Source: an uncultured Hyphomicrobiales bacterium
GTDB lineage: Bacteria > Pseudomonadota > Alphaproteobacteria > Rhizobiales > Xanthobacteraceae
Direction: 5' to 3'
Length of the DNA stretch: 64,000 nucleotides
Assembly: GCA_903878085.1 (NCBI GenBank)
Contig: CAIRGJ010000035.1
Coordinates: 37,429-101,428 of the forward strand
In this document: piece by piece, positions 39,526 to 47,511 of the stretch
Layout: every line of letters starts with the position of its first letter
Numbering within the stretch: position 1 is the stretch's first letter
Translations under genes and position numbers: made by a program
Notes under the pieces: model-generated
What the model was told of the DNA's origin: nothing
Seen by the model: the letters and a program-made list of their open reading frames with translations, nothing else
The model's database searches: none

Positions 39526-39810
39526 TCACCGCCTCTTCTTCTTGCTCTTCTTCCCGAAGATCGCGTTCCAGTTATCCTTGTAGGCTTGCGACACCGGCTT
39601 CTGGCCCTCGCCGCGGCTGTAGCTCGACGGCGCGGCAGCTTCGGGCTTCGCTTCAGTCTTGGCGTCGACCTTGGCGTCGGTCTTTGCCTCAGTCTTGGCG
39701 TCAGCCTTCACTTCGCTCTTGGCTTCGCCCTTCACCGGGGCTTTATCCTTCGCCGGCGCCTTCTCCTTGGCGGCAGATTTCGGGGCAGATTTTTTGTCAT
39801 CGCCGGCCAT
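39526..39810 (-). CDS. Small Lys/Ala-rich repetitive protein
   Basis: 94 residues from MAGDDKKSAPK (ATG 39810 with TAGGAAAAATA upstream). The first 60 residues are near-repeats of K-A-E/D/P units (AKDKAPVKGEAK; TEAKTDAKVDAKTEAK), extended and highly charged, like histone-H1 tails. The C-terminal 30 residues, SRGEGQKPVSQAYKDNWNAIFGKKSKKKRR, look like a conserved functional tail with a basic end. It may bind nucleic acid or an acidic partner; this is inference. Similar small proteins occur in Bradyrhizobium genomes. Confidence 0.65.
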   Translation of the reverse strand: MAGDDKKSAPKSAAKEKAPAKDKAPVKGEAKSEVKADAKTEAKTDAKVDAKTEAKPEAAAPSSYSRGEGQKPVSQAYKDNWNAIFGKKSKKKRR

Positions 39811-39944
39811 TATTTTTCCTAACGCTGCTGTGTCGCTTAGCTGTCTCAAGCGCGGTCTGGCTTGGCAAGGCCGTGTCGCCGCACGGTTACCGATTTGTTA
39901 ACTCTTTACCCGCAAACGTACCCATAGTGGGGGCGGAGCACGTC

Positions 39945-40292
39945 ATGCAATTGAACGAAGAATCCTGTCCTGTACCCGAGAGCGTTCTCGGCCAGTTGTA
40001 CCGCGCCAGCCCGCAAGGGCTGGCCGTGCTCATCGACACCGTCTCGCCGAACGTCCGCGCCTTGCTCGCGGTCTATTGCTATCGCCGGGCACATCTGGCC
40101 TCGATCGGGCTTGCGATCGCTGCGAGCTGCGAAGAGGACGATCTCGCCATGCACGGCGGCAATCTCGGCGTCGACCTGTTCGTGAAGTCCCGCAGCACGA
40201 CGGCGGTCGCGGAAAGTTCCCGCGGCCAGCGCCAGAAAATCTCGCTGTCCAAGGGCGCACTGATGACGGTCATCGCGCAGGATTTGATCTAG
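39945..40292 (+). CDS. Conserved hypothetical protein
   Basis: 115 residues starting MQLNEESCPVPESVLG (ATG 39945, GGCGGAGCACGTC upstream). The middle is helical: GLAVLIDTVSPNVRALLAVYCYRRAHLASIGLAIAASC, read in parts. The end reads RGQRQKISLSKGALMTVIAQDLI. No signal peptide or membrane anchor. I do not recognise the family. The frame is open further upstream but that part is antisense to the Lys/Ala-rich gene. Confidence 0.65.
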   Translation: MQLNEESCPVPESVLGQLYRASPQGLAVLIDTVSPNVRALLAVYCYRRAHLASIGLAIAASCEEDDLAMHGGNLGVDLFVKSRSTTAVAESSRGQRQKISLSKGALMTVIAQDLI

Positions 40293-40321
40293 CGCCGGCC
40301 GCGGCGTTCGAAGCGGCTAGC

Positions 40322-40528
40322 TCACAACGTCTTCTGCTTCTGCCCGCATTCTTTGCAGGTGAATTCCACGCGGGTTTGCCCGGGCGCGGCCTGGACGCGA
40401 TTGGGCGCGCCGCATTTGCCGCATTTGGTCTCGATCCGGGTCTGGCCCTGCTTCACCGAGAGGGCTTTCTTTTCCATCGCCTCACGGATCAACCGTTCGG
40501 TCTCTTCGCGCATTTCTTGTTTCGACAT
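40322..40528 (-). CDS. Small zinc-ribbon protein
   Basis: 68 residues. The N-terminal helix is charged (MSKQEMREETERLIREAMEKK); then CGKCGAPNRV and CKECGQKQKTL give two CxxC knuckles 23 residues apart, a zinc ribbon. Its size and the QGQTRIETKCGKCG segment suggest a nucleic-acid- or RNA-polymerase-binding adaptor, but the role is unknown. Confidence 0.72.
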   Translation of the reverse strand: MSKQEMREETERLIREAMEKKALSVKQGQTRIETKCGKCGAPNRVQAAPGQTRVEFTCKECGQKQKTL

Positions 40529-40727
40529 CGCAGTCCTTTTTGGCAGTCCTTTTGGGCAGTCCCTTTGACAATCTTTTGTGGCAATCCTTTTGGCCTGCCC
40601 GGCCTCAACCGACGCCCATTTAGCAGAGATTCCGCCGTCTGCGAGCGCCGTAAATCGAACTTTTTTGCATGTTTTGAATTAAGGCTTGGGCATAAAGCCC
40701 GTAAAAACGCCGTTACGGGAGGCCTTC

Positions 40728-40916
40728 ATGGACACCAATATTTCGGCCGCCGGGCTGCGGCGCTGGGCGGCACAATGCGACGCGCGCGCCCAAGACCCAA
40801 TGACCACGGGCCCCGAATACGAGCGCCTGATGACGATGAAAAACGCGCTGCTCGATCTCGCCGCGACCCAGGAATGGCTGGACGGCCAGAAGCCGCCGCT
40901 TGACCGCGCCGGCTAA
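40728..40916 (+). CDS. Small hypothetical protein
   Basis: 62 residues. ATG 40728 is preceded by ACGGGAGGCCTTC, a strong ribosome-binding site. The protein is helical and soluble: AAGLRRWAAQCDARAQDP, EYERLMTMKNALLDLAATQEW. Such short proteins with this LRRWA ... ERLMTMKNALLDLA pattern are frequent in Bradyrhizobium-like genomes; function unknown. Confidence 0.65.
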   Translation: MDTNISAAGLRRWAAQCDARAQDPMTTGPEYERLMTMKNALLDLAATQEWLDGQKPPLDRAG

Positions 40917-41178
40917 AAATTTATCGGTGCGTGGCGCCTTGAGGGCTTTTAACTAAATCGTCGAAACCGTGGTTGCCGCAACGCAATGGCGCGCCGGCTT
41001 GCCGCGTTTGCGCGCCAATTCGACGCTTTAGCGGCGCGAATGCTGCGGCGCACGCCAGTTCTCCGTCATTAAATCTTATCCTGCCGGACACCACAGTTCC
41101 ACCAAGACGTCGCACCATCGCCATGGTTGGGTTCTACTAACGAGCATGGACGGCGATTCAAAGAGGAGGCCTTAGATC
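40917..41178. other. Intergenic stretch without recognised gene
   Basis: 262 bp. One leftward 67-codon frame (40921-41124) lacks a ribosome-binding site and family features. GAGGAGGCC before 41179 is the leader of the next gene. Confidence 0.4.
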
Positions 41179-41376
41179 ATGACGCTCCATGTCAACACGG
41201 CCAAGCTCTCAGCCCTTCGCACCTTTGCCGCGCCTGCGCACTGCCCGCACTGCGGCGACCTGATGGTGGCGCCGCTGATGTCCGAGTTCGTCGAGGGTGG
41301 CGAAATCCGCCATCATTGGGAATGCGAGGCGTGCGGCGAACTCTCCCACACCTCGATTCCGCTCTCGACCCATTGA
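41179..41376 (+). CDS. Small zinc-finger-like protein (two CxxC)
   Basis: 65 residues; AGAGGAGGCC precedes ATG 41179. CPHCGDLMVAP and WECEACGELSHTS form two CxxC pairs about 28 residues apart, a zinc ribbon. The LMVAPLMSEFVEGGEIRHHW segment between them is conserved in rhizobial relatives as far as I recall. Probably a regulator or adaptor; function unknown. It is 79 bp from the CHRD gene and 650 bp from the other zinc ribbon. Confidence 0.72.
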   Translation: MTLHVNTAKLSALRTFAAPAHCPHCGDLMVAPLMSEFVEGGEIRHHWECEACGELSHTSIPLSTH

Positions 41377-41455
41377 GCTCAAGCCGCGGAATAGCCGCAC
41401 CGGTGTGGTGTTGGCTGTATGCGGCTGAACACAGCCGCTTCCGAGGAGGAGCCCG

Positions 41456-41878
41456 ATGAAAATCACGATTCTGGCGCTGACCGCTCTTGCCGGCGTGTTC
41501 GCGCTCGCGAGCCCGTCGATGGCGGCGACCATCACTCTCAAGGCCAGCCTGAGCGGTAAAGCCGAAGTGCCGCCCAACACCGTGCCCGCCACCGGCGCGG
41601 TGACCGCGACCTACGACGATGCCACCAAAAAGCTGACCTGGAAGGGCAGCTACAAGGACCTCTCAGGTCCGGCAACCGCCGCCCATTTCCACGGTCCGGC
41701 CTCCGAGGGAAAGAACGCTGGCGTAGCGATTCCGATCATGCCGAACGGTCCGGAGTTCGAAGGCGCCGCCACGCTGACCGACGCCCAGGCCCAGGAAGTG
41801 CTGGCCGGCGACTGGTACGTCAACATCCACACCGCCGCCAACAAAGCCGGAGAAATCCGCGGTCAGTTGACCAAATAA
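41456..41878 (+). CDS. CHRD domain-containing secreted protein
   Basis: 140 residues. Signal peptide MKITILALTALAGVFALASPSMA, cut near residue 23. The mature part is a single CHRD domain: LSGKAEVPPN, GAVTATYDDATKKLTW, AAHFHGPASEGKNAG, WYVNIHTAANKAGEIRGQLTK. CHRD (chordin) domains in bacteria are periplasmic or secreted; their role is not known. GAGGAGCCCG precedes the ATG. A strong terminator follows. Confidence 0.92.
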   Translation: MKITILALTALAGVFALASPSMAATITLKASLSGKAEVPPNTVPATGAVTATYDDATKKLTWKGSYKDLSGPATAAHFHGPASEGKNAGVAIPIMPNGPEFEGAATLTDAQAQEVLAGDWYVNIHTAANKAGEIRGQLTK

Positions 41879-41903
41879 CCGCACGATGCGTCATCGCCAA
41901 GCA

Positions 41904-41931
41904 GCCCGCCGGTCCGCCGGCGGGCTTTTTC
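41904..41931 (+). terminator. Rho-independent terminator after the CHRD gene
   Basis: GCCCGCCGG (41904-41912) pairs with CCGGCGGGC (41917-41925) around TCCG, followed by five T (41926-41930). Confidence 0.9.
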
Positions 41932-42073
41932 TTGCGCGCGCCGGGAATTAGTTACACAAGCACCCGGGCTTTTAGTTGCGGTCGCAACGCATTATCGTCC
42001 CGCCGGTAATTCCGAACTGCAATCGACAACAGTCCGGCCCAAACGGCCGCGAAAATCAGGCGAGGTCACATTC

Positions 42074-43246
42074 ATGTCCGGCAGCAACCCTATCCTCATT
42101 TCCGGCGGCGGCATTGGCGGCCTGGTCACGGCCTATGCGCTGGCGCAAAAGGGTTTTGCTGTGCGCGTGTTCGAGCAGGCGCCTGAATTCAAAGAGGTTG
42201 GCGCCGGTATCCAGCTCGGGCCCAATATTTTCCGCGTACTGGAAAAGATCGGCCTCAAGGACGAGGTGCTGGCCGACGCGCATATTCCGCCGTCGCAGGA
42301 AATGCGCGACGCCGTCACCGGCAAGCTCATCACCAACATTCCGCTCAATGGCGCGTTCCGGGAACGCTTCGGCCAGCCTTATGCCGTCATCCATCGGGCC
42401 GACATTCACAGCCGATTCCTTAAAGCCTGCCAGTCCAGCAAGCTGATCACGCTGGAGACCAGCCGCCGCGTCGATAGCTATGAAGATCACGGCGATCGCG
42501 TCACCGTGACGCTGGAAGGCGGCGAGCGCGCCGACGGCTGCGCGCTGATCGGCTGCGACGGTATGTGGTCGAAGATCCGCGAACGCATCGTCGGCGACGG
42601 CAGGCCGCGCGTCTCCGGTCACATCGCCTATCGCGGCGTGCTGACGCGCGACCAGGTGCCTGCCGATCTGTGGCGGCCCGACGTGGTGTTGTGGGCAGGT
42701 CCCCGCTGCCACTTCGTGCATTACCCGCTGCGCCGGGGCGAACTTTATAATTTGGTCGCGGTGTTTCATTCCGACCAGTACGAGGAAGGCTGGAACACCG
42801 AAGGCAACAAAGAGTTGCTGTGGAATCACTTCAAGGGCCTGCGGCCGGAAGTGCTGCGCCTGCTCGAACTGATCGACACCTGGCGGATGTGGGTGCTGTG
42901 CGACCGCGAGCCGGTGAAGAACTGGACGCAAGGCCGTGTCGCCCTGCTCGGCGATTCCGCGCATCCGATGCTGCAATATCTGGCGCAAGGCGCCTGCATG
43001 GCGACCGAGGACGCCGTGGTGCTGGCGGAGAAGGTCGCGGCGCAGCCCAACGATCTGCCGGCGGCGTTCAAGGCCTACCAGCAGGAGCGCTATCTGCGCA
43101 CCGCGCGCGTGCAAATCATGGCACGCGTCTATGGCGAATTCTACCACGCCCGCGGCGTCACCGCGGAGTTGCGCGACATGGCCGTTGGCGGCCGCACCGC
43201 CGAACAAAGCTATGACGGCATCGCCTGGCTGTACGGCGGGCCGTGA
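42074..43246 (+). CDS. FAD-dependent monooxygenase, 3-hydroxybenzoate 6-hydroxylase-like
   Basis: 390 residues, class A flavin hydroxylase. GGGIGGLVTAYALAQKG is the Rossmann motif, GADGM-type DG motif reads GCDGMWSKIR, and GDSAHPMLQYLAQGACMATEDA binds the FAD ribityl; the MLQYLAQGA form is typical of 3-hydroxybenzoate 6-hydroxylases and related salicylate hydroxylases. It would make gentisate from 3-hydroxybenzoate with NADH. Substrate assignment is by resemblance. The next genes leftward (TctC-type binding protein and PDC-lactonase-like amidohydrolase) are also aromatic- or carboxylate-related. Confidence 0.85.
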   Translation: MSGSNPILISGGGIGGLVTAYALAQKGFAVRVFEQAPEFKEVGAGIQLGPNIFRVLEKIGLKDEVLADAHIPPSQEMRDAVTGKLITNIPLNGAFRERFGQPYAVIHRADIHSRFLKACQSSKLITLETSRRVDSYEDHGDRVTVTLEGGERADGCALIGCDGMWSKIRERIVGDGRPRVSGHIAYRGVLTRDQVPADLWRPDVVLWAGPRCHFVHYPLRRGELYNLVAVFHSDQYEEGWNTEGNKELLWNHFKGLRPEVLRLLELIDTWRMWVLCDREPVKNWTQGRVALLGDSAHPMLQYLAQGACMATEDAVVLAEKVAAQPNDLPAAFKAYQQERYLRTARVQIMARVYGEFYHARGVTAELRDMAVGGRTAEQSYDGIAWLYGGP

Positions 43247-43265
43247 CGCATGTGTCCGGCGCGCG

Positions 43266-44255
43266 TTACTTCTTCGGAATGCCGGCCTTCACGATGACGG
43301 CGTCCCATTTCTTGATGTCATCGACCAGGCGTTTCATCAGCTCGTCCGGCGTACTGGCCTGCGCGATCACGCCGACCTTGGCGTAGCTCGCCTTGACGTC
43401 CGGCATCGCCATCACTTCGGTGATCGCCTTGTTCAGAGTGGTGATGATTTCTTTCGGCGTATCTTTCGGCGCGCCGACGCCGTTCCACGACACCACCTCG
43501 TAGCCTTTCACGCCGGCCTCGATAGCGGTCGGAATGTTCGGCATGAGGGACGTCCGCTTTGGCGACGAAGTCGCCAGAATCTTGAGCTTGCCGTCATTGA
43601 CCTGGCCCTGCACCGCCGGCGGGAAGTCGACCATCATCTGTATGTCGTTGCGCAACAGTGCGATGACGATATCCGGCGAGGTTTTGTAGGGCACGACCTG
43701 CACATTGAGATCGGCGACCGACTTGAACAATTCGCCACCGAGATTCTGCGTGCCGCCGACCGCGATGGTGCCGATATTGAGCTTGCCGGGATTGGTCTTC
43801 GCCGCTTTGACGAAATCGGCCAGCGTCTTGAATTCGGAGTCCGGATTGACGACAAGCACCAGATCGAAGGTGCCGACCATCGACACCATGGCGAAGTCCT
43901 TGACCGGATCGAACGGCAACGCGTTGAAGGCGCCGACGCTGATCGCGGTGCCGTTGGTGACGTAAGCCAGCGTATAGCCGTCGGGCGCGGCCGAGATCAC
44001 GGCGCGGGCGGCGGCGATGCCGCCGGGCCCCGGCAGGTTCTCGACATAGACGCGCTGTCCGAGTTTCTCGCTCAGCTTGTCGGCCATGATGCGCGCGGTG
44101 ACGTCGGCGACGCCGCCGGCCCCGAACGGCAGCACCAGCCGGATCGGCTTTTCCGGATAGGCCGCCTGTGCCGGCGCGGCCAGCGCCATCGTCAATGCGG
44201 CCGGCAAAGCGAGCAGCGCGAACCGCCGCGCGCGATCGAAAATCGTCCTGGCCAT
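43266..44255 (-). CDS. Tripartite tricarboxylate transporter substrate-binding protein (TctC/Bug family)
   Basis: 329 residues with a signal peptide (ARRFALLALPAALTMALAAPAQA) and the Bug fold: YPEKPIRLVLPFGAGGVADVTAR, VENLPGPGGIAAARAVISAAPDGYTLAY, KTNPGKLNIGTIAVGGTQNL, GVGAPKDTPKEI. It binds a carboxylate in the periplasm; no TctA/TctB permease is adjacent, as with most orphan Bug proteins. ATG 44255 is chosen because GGAGG lies six bases before it, whereas an ATG at 44261 directly abuts the GGAGG. Downstream of the amidohydrolase by 33 bp, same strand. Confidence 0.88.
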   Translation of the reverse strand: MARTIFDRARRFALLALPAALTMALAAPAQAAYPEKPIRLVLPFGAGGVADVTARIMADKLSEKLGQRVYVENLPGPGGIAAARAVISAAPDGYTLAYVTNGTAISVGAFNALPFDPVKDFAMVSMVGTFDLVLVVNPDSEFKTLADFVKAAKTNPGKLNIGTIAVGGTQNLGGELFKSVADLNVQVVPYKTSPDIVIALLRNDIQMMVDFPPAVQGQVNDGKLKILATSSPKRTSLMPNIPTAIEAGVKGYEVVSWNGVGAPKDTPKEIITTLNKAITEVMAMPDVKASYAKVGVIAQASTPDELMKRLVDDIKKWDAVIVKAGIPKK

Positions 44256-44288
44256 CGTCATCCTCCGTGGGCTCATCAGCGCCGTTTC

Positions 44289-45149
44289 TTATGGTTCGAA
44301 ACCATAAAGCTTTGCCGGGTTGTCCACCAGCAAGAGCTTTTGCGCCGCCGGGTCCGCGACAAATTGCGGCACCAGATCGACCAGATCGCCTTCGTCCGCC
44401 TCGTGGGTGGCATTCGGGTGTGGGAAATCGGTGCCCCACAGCACCCGCGTCGGCGACGCCGCAACGATGGCGTGCGCGATCGGCACCGCCGCCGCATAAG
44501 GCGGCACCGAGATACGCTCGGAGCCGCAGACCTTGATCCAGCAGTTATCGCGCTTGGCCAGTTCGAGCAGCGCCCGCAGCGGCGGCTGATCGACGCCGGC
44601 GGCCGACGGCACCCGCCCCATATGATCGACCACGAAAGGCAGCGGCAGCTTCTTCATCATCTCGGACAGCGGAACAATGTCGGGCGCATCCATATGCAAC
44701 ACGACGTGCCAGCCGCGGCCTTTGACGCGGTCCATGACGCGGTTGAACACCGCCATGTCCGGGGTGCCACCGAGATGCTTGACGAAGTTGAAGCGTACGC
44801 CGCGCACGCCGCCAGCGTGCAGCTTGTCGTAATCGGCCTCGGTGAAGTCGTCATTGACGATGGCGACGCCGCGGTAGCGCTTGGGGTCCGACGCGATGCA
44901 ATCGAGCATCGCCGCATTGTCGATGCCGTGGCAGCTGGCCTGCACGATCACGGCGCGGTCGATGCCGAGATGGTCGTGGAGCGCGCGCAGCATCTCCTTT
45001 GGCGCGTCTTCCGGCGTGTAGCGCCGGTTCGGCGCGTAGGGGAAAATGGCGCCGGGGCCGAAGACGTGACAATGCGCGTCGCAACTGCCGGGCGGCAATT
45101 TGAAGCGCGGCTTATGGCGTTTGGCGAGGAATTCGGGTCGGATGTTCAT
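44289..45149 (-). CDS. Amidohydrolase family protein (2-pyrone-4,6-dicarboxylate lactonase LigI-like)
   Basis: 286 residues. The TIM-barrel hydrolase marks are CDAHCHVFGPG (HxH), IVQASCHGIDN, VRGVRFNFVKHLGG, HVVLHMDAPDI, FVVDHMGRVP and VLWGTDFPHPN with the catalytic Asp. The FGPG and GTDFPHPN segments are close to LigI, which opens 2-pyrone-4,6-dicarboxylate in protocatechuate 4,5-cleavage. No other lig genes lie nearby, so substrate remains open. The neighbouring Bug protein may deliver the substrate. Confidence 0.85.
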   Translation of the reverse strand: MNIRPEFLAKRHKPRFKLPPGSCDAHCHVFGPGAIFPYAPNRRYTPEDAPKEMLRALHDHLGIDRAVIVQASCHGIDNAAMLDCIASDPKRYRGVAIVNDDFTEADYDKLHAGGVRGVRFNFVKHLGGTPDMAVFNRVMDRVKGRGWHVVLHMDAPDIVPLSEMMKKLPLPFVVDHMGRVPSAAGVDQPPLRALLELAKRDNCWIKVCGSERISVPPYAAAVPIAHAIVAASPTRVLWGTDFPHPNATHEADEGDLVDLVPQFVADPAAQKLLLVDNPAKLYGFEP

Positions 45150-45265
45150 GCGGGTGGCCTTAACACGGCAAAAGGTGGGACGGAAAGTCGGCCGCAGGCC
45201 ATATCGAATGGCGATGCCGCGCCAGTTGCGAACATCGCCCTAGCCAAATATTTCCGCCGGCACAA

Positions 45266-46159
45266 TCAGGCCTCCGCATCCGCGGAACTTCGCCCGGCTT
45301 TCGTGGCATTCGATACAACCGCCTGTCCGGCCGCGGTCGCCATTTCGGCCATCGACATCTGGCCGATTCTTTCGATCAGGCGGGCCTTCAGCGCGGCTTC
45401 ATGCGCGGCCTTTTCGGCGTCAGCTAGCCGCGTGAACGGCACCCGGAACATTTCGTCTTCTGGCAATTGCCGCAGCAGCGCTTCGACCGCGTGCCAGCCG
45501 GTCGGCGCATTGAGCATCAGCGCTACGTGAAACGAACGGCCGGGGCCGTTGTCGCAATGATGCCAATAGCCCCCGGGCATGAACAGAAGATCTCCGGGCT
45601 TGAGCGTCTCGTCGAACAGCGGGGCGGTCTCCGGCGGCGTTTGCGCCGGCATTCCCTTGATCGGATAAGTGACCGGTGGACCGTAAATCCGCCAGCGCTT
45701 GCTGCCCTCTAATTGAAGGACGATGATATCGACCAAATCGAAATGCAGCGTGATGGCGCCGCCGGCGCCGGTCGTCATTACCGCGTCGGCCCGCGTCACC
45801 TCGCCGGTGCGCGCGGTGATATCGGCACACAAGGTTTTCAATCCAGGAATATGAGATTGTATCGGATCGGTGACCACACTGACGCCTTGGGCGATCAGGC
45901 TTGCGAGATTGGCCGCATTGACTTTGCCCTTCTCGATATAAAACAGTTCGGGCACTTTATGCGTACGATGCGTTAGCCGATATTTTCTGGGCGGGATGAC
46001 ACCGCTCTCGATCAGGCCGCGAAGCGTGTTCCAATCGAGCAGACCCTCAAACCGACTTCCGCCAGAACTGCGGCGAAAGCTGAGCGTGCGATTGCGCAGA
46101 AGCTCAAAAAAATCCCGCTCGCCGAGAGGCGCGATCAGTTCCTGAAGCGTCGAAATCAT
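45266..46159 (-). CDS. JmjC/cupin-4 domain protein (Fe(II)/2-oxoglutarate oxygenase-like)
   Basis: 297 residues from MISTLQELIAPL (ATG 46159 with GTGGAGAGAGCGATCG upstream). The cupin core has ITLHFDLVDIIVLQLEGSKRWRIY, with the HxD iron ligands, and FMPGGYWHHCDN with the distal His; DLLFMPGGYWH is typical of the ROXA/MYCB-like ribosomal-protein hydroxylases. It would hydroxylate a protein side chain using 2-oxoglutarate; the target is unknown. A C-terminal helical region follows. An upstream in-frame start (46270) adds residues with no family match. Confidence 0.78.
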   Translation of the reverse strand: MISTLQELIAPLGERDFFELLRNRTLSFRRSSGGSRFEGLLDWNTLRGLIESGVIPPRKYRLTHRTHKVPELFYIEKGKVNAANLASLIAQGVSVVTDPIQSHIPGLKTLCADITARTGEVTRADAVMTTGAGGAITLHFDLVDIIVLQLEGSKRWRIYGPPVTYPIKGMPAQTPPETAPLFDETLKPGDLLFMPGGYWHHCDNGPGRSFHVALMLNAPTGWHAVEALLRQLPEDEMFRVPFTRLADAEKAAHEAALKARLIERIGQMSMAEMATAAGQAVVSNATKAGRSSADAEA

Positions 46160-46334
46160 CGATCGCTCTCTCCACTCCGACTGAAGAACACTCCGCGCAA
46201 CAATGCAGCCCCACAATTTGTGACGCGTTTCCGCGGGGCCGAGACGGAACTGGCAGTGTTGATTTAGCAACCGCGGCCTGGGTCGGCAAGCATAGGGCGA
46301 TGGCGACGGCCTCTACCACCATGGCGTTCAGCCG

Positions 46335-47468
46335 TCACAGCGCCGGCAAATCGCCCTGCTCCCAGCCGGCCGTTGTGGCCAAGCGGAAATTGGCAAACTC
46401 GCCCATAGCGATAGCCTCGCGCATGCCAGCCATAAGCGTTTGGTAATAGGCGATGTTGACGGTCGACAGCAGCACCTGGCCAAGGATTTCGTTGGCCTTG
46501 GTCAGATGATGCAGATAGGCGCGCGAATAGGTCCGCGCCGTCGGGTGCGGGCTCGCTTCGTCGAGCGGGCGCGGATCGTTGGCGTGGCGCGCATTCGACA
46601 GATTGATCGAGCCGAACCGCGTGAACGCCGTGCCGTGGCGGCCGTTGCGGGTCGGCATCACGCAATCGAACATGTCGACGCCGCGCGCCACCGCTTCGAG
46701 CATGTCGTGCGGCGTGCCGACGCCCATCAGATAGCGCGGCGCTTCCGCCGGCAGCACCGGCGCCGTCTCTTCGACGATTCTGAGCATGACGTCCTGCGGC
46801 TCGCCGACCGCCAGGCCGCCGATGGCGTAGCCGTCAAAGCCGGTATTGACCAAAGCCCGCGCACTCTGTTGGCGCAGCGCGACGTCGTCGCCGCCCTGCA
46901 CGATACCGAAGAGGGCTCGCCCTCCGCGCACGCCCTCAAATGCCCGCTTGCTCCGCTCGCCCCAACGCAGCGACAGCTGCATGGCGCGTTCGATCTCATC
47001 GCGCGATGCCGGCAGCTTCAGGCACTCGTCGAGCTGCATGGTGATGTCGGCGCCGAGCAGCGTCTGAATCTCGATCGAGCGCTCCGGCGACAACTCAAAC
47101 ATCGCGCCGTCGAGATGCGATTTGAAGGTCACGCCCTGCTCGGTCAGCTTGCGCAATTGCGACAGCGACATCACCTGGAAGCCGCCGCTGTCGGTCAAGA
47201 TCGCGCGCGGCCAGTTCATGAACTTGTGCAGGCCGCCGAGCGCGGCGATGCGCTCGGCCGTCGGCCGCAGCATCAGGTGATAGGTGTTGCCGAGCACGAT
47301 CTCGGCGCCGGTTGCGGCCACCGCTTCGGGGTGCAGCCCCTTCACGGTCGCCTGGGTGCCGACCGGCATGAAGGCCGGCGTCTGCACTTTGCCATGCGGG
47401 GTCACGACCTCGCCGCGGCGCGCCGTGCCGTCGATGGCAATCAACTTGAATGAAAAAGAGTCGGCCAT
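46335..47468 (-). CDS. tgt: tRNA-guanine transglycosylase (queuine tRNA-ribosyltransferase), zinc cysteines absent
   Basis: 377 residues. Active-site motifs are intact: ILTDSGGFQVMS (general Asp), LDECLKLP, FGIVQGGDD, GGLAVGEP and DMFDCVMPTRNGRHG (nucleophile Asp). It exchanges G34 for preQ1 in tRNAs with GUN anticodons. Where Tgt normally has the zinc loop CxCxxC before the H of SRAYLHHL, this protein reads LDEASPHPTARTYSRAYLHHL, with no cysteine. ATG 47468 after AACAGGACTC begins the normal MADSFSFKL N-terminus; longer frames are rejected. The next step enzyme queA is 1.4 kb upstream on the same strand. Confidence 0.94.
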   Translation of the reverse strand: MADSFSFKLIAIDGTARRGEVVTPHGKVQTPAFMPVGTQATVKGLHPEAVAATGAEIVLGNTYHLMLRPTAERIAALGGLHKFMNWPRAILTDSGGFQVMSLSQLRKLTEQGVTFKSHLDGAMFELSPERSIEIQTLLGADITMQLDECLKLPASRDEIERAMQLSLRWGERSKRAFEGVRGGRALFGIVQGGDDVALRQQSARALVNTGFDGYAIGGLAVGEPQDVMLRIVEETAPVLPAEAPRYLMGVGTPHDMLEAVARGVDMFDCVMPTRNGRHGTAFTRFGSINLSNARHANDPRPLDEASPHPTARTYSRAYLHHLTKANEILGQVLLSTVNIAYYQTLMAGMREAIAMGEFANFRLATTAGWEQGDLPAL

Positions 47469-47511
47469 GAGTCCTGTTGCGTCATGGCCGGCTCGTTCCG
47501 GTCCCGACGAT

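Noticed and set aside
40921..41124. Leftward 67-codon frame in the gap before the second zinc-ribbon gene
   Set aside because: No Shine-Dalgarno, no recognisable motif, and composition like non-coding DNA.
42936..45530. 864-codon rightward frame over the TctC-type and amidohydrolase genes
   Set aside because: It is antisense to two well-supported genes and has shadow composition.
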